Of a DNA stretch of 64,000 bases, positions 60,124 through 64,000 are shown piece by piece. Position 1 is the first letter of the stretch; every line of letters starts with the position of its first letter. The position numbers were made by a program, and so were the translations under genes. The notes beneath the pieces were generated by a model that made no database searches, had not been told where the DNA came from, and saw nothing but the letters and a program-made list of their open reading frames with translations. The DNA comes from an uncultured Clostridia bacterium (lineage in GTDB: Bacteria > Bacillota > Clostridia > TANB77 > CAG-508), in the NCBI GenBank assembly GCA_949482135.1, contig CASYFC010000004.1, positions 62,001-126,000 on the forward strand. The letters run 5' to 3'.

Positions 60124-63100
60124 TTATTCTATTTCGTCCTCTTCTTGAGAAACTGGTTTTTCATTATCTGTATTTATTTTTATATCTTGATAACGTCTTA
60201 AACCTGTTCCTGTTGGAATTAATTTACCAATAATAACATTTTCTTTTAATCCCATTAAGTTATCAACTTTACCTTTAATAGCAGCTTCTGTTAATACTTT
60301 TGTTGTTTCTTGGAATGATGCTGCTGATAAGAAACTTTCTGTTGCAAGAGATGCTTTTGTTATACCTAATAAAGTTCTTCTATATGTTGCAGGAGTTTTT
60401 CCTTCTGCAATTAATTCTTCGTTTCTTCTTTCAACTTCTAATAAGTCAACAAGTGAAGCTGTATAGAATTCTGAATCACCTGGTTCTTCAATTCTAACTT
60501 TCTTAAGCATTTGTCTTGTAATAACTTCAATATGTTTATCGTTAATATCAACACCTTGATTTCTATAAACTTTTTGAACTTCTGAAATTACATAAGTATA
60601 AACACCTTCAACGCCTTTAATTGCAAGTAAGTCTGCTGGGTTTACAGAACCTTCTGTAATTTGATCACCTGCTTGAATTTCATCTCCATCTTTAACTCTT
60701 AATTTAGAACCGAAACTAATTGTATATGTTTTAGAATCATCATTACTTGTAACAATAACTTCTTTTCTCTTTTTCTCGTCATTAATTTTAACTTTTCCAC
60801 CAATTTCAGAAATGATTGCCATTCCTTTTGGAGTTCTAGCTTCAAATAATTCTTCAACTCTAGGAAGACCTTGTGTAATATCTCCACCAGCAACACCACC
60901 AGTATGGAATGTTCTCATTGTAAGCTGTGTACCAGGCTCACCAATTGATTGAGCAGCAATAATACCTACAGATTCTCCTTCATTTACTTTTTCACGTGTA
61001 GCTAATCCCATACCATAGCATTTTCTACAAGCACCATGTCTTGCTCTACACTCTAATACAGAACGAACTGTTACTTTTGTGATTCCTGCTTTAACTATTT
61101 GTTTAGCTATTGCATCTGAAATCATTGTATTGTTATCTACTATTAAATCTCCTGTTTCAGGATTTTTAATATCTTCTACTGGGAATCTACCAACTAATCT
61201 TTCTTCTAATGGTTCAATTACTTGGTTTCCATCTTTAATATCTTCTACAACTATACCTTTAGTTGTTCCACAGTCTTCTTCTCTAATTATAATATCTTGA
61301 GAAACATCAACTAATCTTCTTGTTAAATATCCAGAGTCAGCTGTTCTTAAAGCTGTATCTGTTAAACCTTTTCTAGCACCATGGGCAGAAATGAAATATT
61401 CTAGTGAATCTAATCCTTCACGGAAACAAGATTTAACTGGAATTTCAACAGCTTTACCTGATGTATCAGCCATAAGTCCACGCATACCAGCGATTTGTCT
61501 TAATTGGTTCATATTACCACGGGCACCAGATTGAGCCATCATATAAATTGGGTTTAATTCATCAAAATTATTTTTCATTGCTTCTGTTACATCATCAGTA
61601 GCTTTTTCCCAAACTTTAATAATAGCATTGTATCTTTCTTCGTTTGTAATCATACCACGTTGATATTGTTTAAATATATTTGTAACATCACTATCTGCTT
61701 TTGTTAAGATTTCTTTTTTAGCTTCAGGAACTGCAACATCAGCAACAGAAACTGTTATAGCTCCTCTTGTTGAATATTTATAACCTGTAGCTTTAATATA
61801 ATCTAAAACTTCAGCACTCTTTGCTAAACCATGTACGTTAATACAGTTTGCAACAATTTTTCCTAAATTCTTTTTGATAACTGGAAAATCGATTTCTAAA
61901 TCAAATTCTTTTTCTGGATCAGTTCTATCAACAAATCCTAAATCTTGAGGAATTCCTTGGTTATAAATTAATCTACCAATTGTTGTTTCAATTGTTTTAC
62001 TTCTTACATTTCCTTCCTCATCAGTTTTGTATCTTCTAACTTTTACTTTACAATGTAATCCAACATCACCATTTTGGTAAGCCATTAATGCTTCTTCTTC
62101 ATCTTTGAAATACATTCCTTCGCCTTTTTCGCCATCAATTTGAACAGTTAAATAGTAAGCACCTAAAATCATATCTTGTGTAGGTACTGTAACTGGTTTA
62201 CCATCTTGTGGTTTAAGTAAGTTATTTGTAGAAAGCATTAAATATCTTGCTTCTGCAATTGCCTCTGGTGTTAAAGGAACGTGAACAGCCATTTGGTCAC
62301 CATCAAAATCAGCATTAAATGCTGTACATACTAATGGGTGAAGTTTGATTGCTCTACCTTCAACAAGTATTGGTTGGAATGCTTGAATACCTAATCTGTG
62401 TAGTGTAGGAGCACGGTTTAACATTACAGGATGATCTTGAATAACCTCTTCTAATATATCCCATACTTCTGGTCTTAATTTTTCAACCATTCTTTTTGCA
62501 TTTTTAATATTATGTGCAATTCCTCTACCAACTAACTCTTTCATAACAAATGGTTTGAATAATTCAACAGCCATTTCTTTTGGAAGACCACATTGATATA
62601 TTTTTAGTTCTGGACCAACAACGATAACTGAACGTCCAGAGTAATCAACTCTCTTTCCTAAAAGGTTTTGACGGAAACGTCCTTGTTTTCCTTTTAGCAT
62701 ATCTGATAATGATTTTAGAGGTCTGTTTCCAGCACCTGTAACAGGTCTTCCTCTTCTACCATTATCTATTAAAGCATCTACAGATTCTTGAAGCATTCTT
62801 TTTTCGTTTCTTACTATTATTTCTGGAGCTCCAAGTTCTAATAATCTTTTTAATCTGTTATTTCTGTTAATAACTCTTCTATATAAATCATTTAAATCTG
62901 ATGTAGCAAATCTACCACCATCTAATTGAACCATAGGTCTTAATTCTGGTGGGATGACAGGAATAACACTCATAATCATCCATTCTGGTTTGTTTTCAGA
63001 TACTCTAAATGATTCTACTGTATCTAATCTTTTTATTAATTTAGCTTTTCTTTGTTCACTTGCTTTAGCAAGTTCTCTTTTTAAAGATTCTGATAATTTT

Positions 63101-63657
63101 TCAATATCAACTTCAGCTAATAGTTTTTTAATAGCTTCAGCTCCCATTTCAGCTTTGAAAGAACCTCTACCATATTTTTCTTCTGCTTCAACATATTCTT
63201 TTTCTGTTAAAACTTGACATTTTAATAATCCAGATGTTCCTTTATCTGTAACTATGTATGATGCAAAATAAATAACTTTCTCTAAACTTCTTGGTGAGAT
63301 ATCTAATAGTAAACCAATTCTACTTGGTATACCTTTAAAATACCATATATGAGCGATTGGAGCAGCAAGTTCGATGTGTCCCATTCTCTCTCTTCTTACT
63401 TTAGCTGTAGTAACTTCAACACCACATCTATCGCAAACTATACCTTTATATCTTACTCTTTTATATTTTCCACAATGACATTCCCAGTCTTTTGTTGGAC
63501 CAAATATTTTTTCACAAAATAAACCATCTTTTTCTGGTTTTAAAGTTCTATAGTTAATTGTTTCTGGTTTTTTTACTTCACCATGAGACCATTCTCTTAT
63601 TTTCTCATCTGAAGCTAATCCAATTTTTAACTTATTAAAAACTTCTAATTCTTCCAC
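60124..63657 (-). CDS. rpoC: RNA polymerase beta' subunit
   Basis: The catalytic beta' subunit, 1177 aa, full length. The N-terminal zinc site is [20 protein letters not shown]. The active-site magnesium motif is NADFDGDQM near residue 450. The bridge/trigger region has [23 protein letters not shown] (read in two parts) and the second zinc site is [13 protein letters not shown]. The switch and trigger segment [20 protein letters not shown] is present. No large lineage-specific insertion is visible, as expected for Firmicutes. The ATG at 63657 is preceded by a weak site in AGGGGGCTACTTAAAAAGTGG-type sequence. It lies 311 bases after the end of rpoB, a gap filled partly by a long hairpin. Confidence 0.97.
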   Translation of the reverse strand: MEELEVFNKLKIGLASDEKIREWSHGEVKKPETINYRTLKPEKDGLFCEKIFGPTKDWECHCGKYKRVRYKGIVCDRCGVEVTTAKVRRERMGHIELAAPIAHIWYFKGIPSRIGLLLDISPRSLEKVIYFASYIVTDKGTSGLLKCQVLTEKEYVEAEEKYGRGSFKAEMGAEAIKKLLAEVDIEKLSESLKRELAKASEQRKAKLIKRLDTVESFRVSENKPEWMIMSVIPVIPPELRPMVQLDGGRFATSDLNDLYRRVINRNNRLKRLLELGAPEIIVRNEKRMLQESVDALIDNGRRGRPVTGAGNRPLKSLSDMLKGKQGRFRQNLLGKRVDYSGRSVIVVGPELKIYQCGLPKEMAVELFKPFVMKELVGRGIAHNIKNAKRMVEKLRPEVWDILEEVIQDHPVMLNRAPTLHRLGIQAFQPILVEGRAIKLHPLVCTAFNADFDGDQMAVHVPLTPEAIAEARYLMLSTNNLLKPQDGKPVTVPTQDMILGAYYLTVQIDGEKGEGMYFKDEEEALMAYQNGDVGLHCKVKVRRYKTDEEGNVRSKTIETTIGRLIYNQGIPQDLGFVDRTDPEKEFDLEIDFPVIKKNLGKIVANCINVHGLAKSAEVLDYIKATGYKYSTRGAITVSVADVAVPEAKKEILTKADSDVTNIFKQYQRGMITNEERYNAIIKVWEKATDDVTEAMKNNFDELNPIYMMAQSGARGNMNQLRQIAGMRGLMADTSGKAVEIPVKSCFREGLDSLEYFISAHGARKGLTDTALRTADSGYLTRRLVDVSQDIIIREEDCGTTKGIVVEDIKDGNQVIEPLEERLVGRFPVEDIKNPETGDLIVDNNTMISDAIAKQIVKAGITKVTVRSVLECRARHGACRKCYGMGLATREKVNEGESVGIIAAQSIGEPGTQLTMRTFHTGGVAGGDITQGLPRVEELFEARTPKGMAIISEIGGKVKINDEKKRKEVIVTSNDDSKTYTISFGSKLRVKDGDEIQAGDQITEGSVNPADLLAIKGVEGVYTYVISEVQKVYRNQGVDINDKHIEVITRQMLKKVRIEEPGDSEFYTASLVDLLEVERRNEELIAEGKTPATYRRTLLGITKASLATESFLSAASFQETTKVLTEAAIKGKVDNLMGLKENVIIGKLIPTGTGLRRYQDIKINTDNEKPVSQEEDEIE

Positions 63658-63968
63658 TTTTTAAGTAGCCCCCTTAATTATTTTTTATAGGTAGCAAATT
63701 AAATAATTTACTAAATCTTCAAATATACTTCAAATTATACACCGCTGAACAATTTATTTTGAAATTTAAAATATTTTAAAGATATAATATTTAATTTTAT
63801 TTATTATCTTAATTTTTATAAAGTAATTTCAAAATACCCGTTTGTAAAAGAATTGTTTATTATGCTAGGCAAAATATATTTAAAAGGCAAGGACGCATAC
63901 GTTTGTATGTAACCACGTTTTAAATATATTTTAACGACGCAGAATAACAATTATTTTACAAACCTTAA
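63658..63968. other. rpoB-rpoC spacer with a long inverted repeat
   Basis: The spacer is 311 bases, long for this gene pair. Bases 63840-63963 form the hairpin element described separately; the remainder (63658-63839) is AT-rich and I see no gene or further clear signal except the rpoC ribosome binding region. Confidence 0.7.
63840..63963. repeat. 124-nt imperfect inverted repeat (MITE-like or RNA hairpin)
   Basis: The arms are about 60 bases each. GTTTGTAAAA(G/T)AATTGTT begins both, and AAAATATATTTAAAA is shared in the middle. CATAC-GTTT-GTATG closes the loop (63896-63909). A few mismatches and single-base offsets separate the arms. The structure fits a miniature inverted-repeat element or a large intercistronic RNA hairpin. 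Confidence 0.75.
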
Positions 63969-64000
63969 TTATTCATCATCATCTAAAGAATCCAAATCTT
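63969..64000 (-). CDS. rpoB: RNA polymerase beta subunit, last codons
   Basis: Only the final nine full codons and the stop are in the window, reading DLDSLDDDE then TAA. An acidic ending and the position directly upstream of rpoC identify it as the C-terminus of RpoB; the identification rests on context more than on the nine residues. Confidence 0.75.
   Translation of the reverse strand, partial: DLDSLDDDE

Overview
The window reads as chromosome of an AT-rich, spore-forming Firmicute of the Clostridia type. Coding regions are A+T rich, ribosome binding sites are strong (AAGGAGG-like), TTG starts are frequent, and spoIIE, ypeB and CotF-like spore coat genes are present. Gene order around rpoB-rpoC, gdpP-rplI-dnaB, tilS-ftsH and radC-mreC-mreD-mrdA-minC is also typical of that group. 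Almost every gene is on the minus strand, so upstream genes have higher coordinates. I cannot name the species; it may come from an uncultured gut lineage, but that is inference.

Layout. 1-8.8 kb: an edge fragment and an unknown gene, a DnaJ/CbpA-type co-chaperone, then the minus-strand run alpha/beta hydrolase, membrane-anchored MurF-like ligase and D-Ala-D-Ala ligase. These are followed by the spore germination protein YpeB and a plus-strand fusion of a diacylglycerol glucosyltransferase-type enzyme with a NUDIX domain. 8.8-11.3 kb: SpoIIE. 11.4-40.1 kb: four giant cell-surface genes (about 2695, 1763, 2941 and 1975 codons), which together occupy about 28.7 kb. They form two tandem two-gene operons, each a smaller membrane-anchored protein followed by a larger one. 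The two operons are paralogous to each other gene for gene. Each large protein carries an N-terminal Cys and a downstream xQxAxW motif resembling the thioester domain of Gram-positive adhesins. One then has eight Cna-B-like domains with Lys/Glu/Asn residues placed for isopeptide bonds; the other has a Cys/His-rich module. I consider this paired-adhesin locus the most interesting system here.

40.4-47.9 kb: two small plus-strand genes, then minC (interrupted by a single-base frameshift), mrdA (PBP2), mreD, mreC, radC, a DUF4321-like membrane protein, an M23 peptidase and two CotF-like spore coat genes. The expected neighbours mreB and minD are missing. 48.0-49.1 kb: tRNA-Lys(CUU), a nearby 24-bp duplicate of its 3' end, and a plus-strand gene of foreign-looking composition. 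49.1-58.2 kb: ftsH, tilS, dnaB, rplI, gdpP, an Ig-like protein and a phosphodiesterase. 58.4-59.5 kb: a second compositionally foreign plus-strand gene, a HIT protein. 59.5-64 kb: a PLC-like protein, rpoC, a 124-nt imperfect hairpin element between rpoB and rpoC, and the last codons of rpoB.

How they work together. The window is dominated by envelope biology: peptidoglycan precursor synthesis (ddl, murF), elongation and division (PBP2, MreC/D, MinC), membrane glycolipid (glycosyltransferase), envelope quality control (FtsH), c-di-AMP turnover (GdpP) and a large surface display locus. Sporulation and germination genes are scattered through it. All assignments come from reading the sequence by eye; no database search was run.
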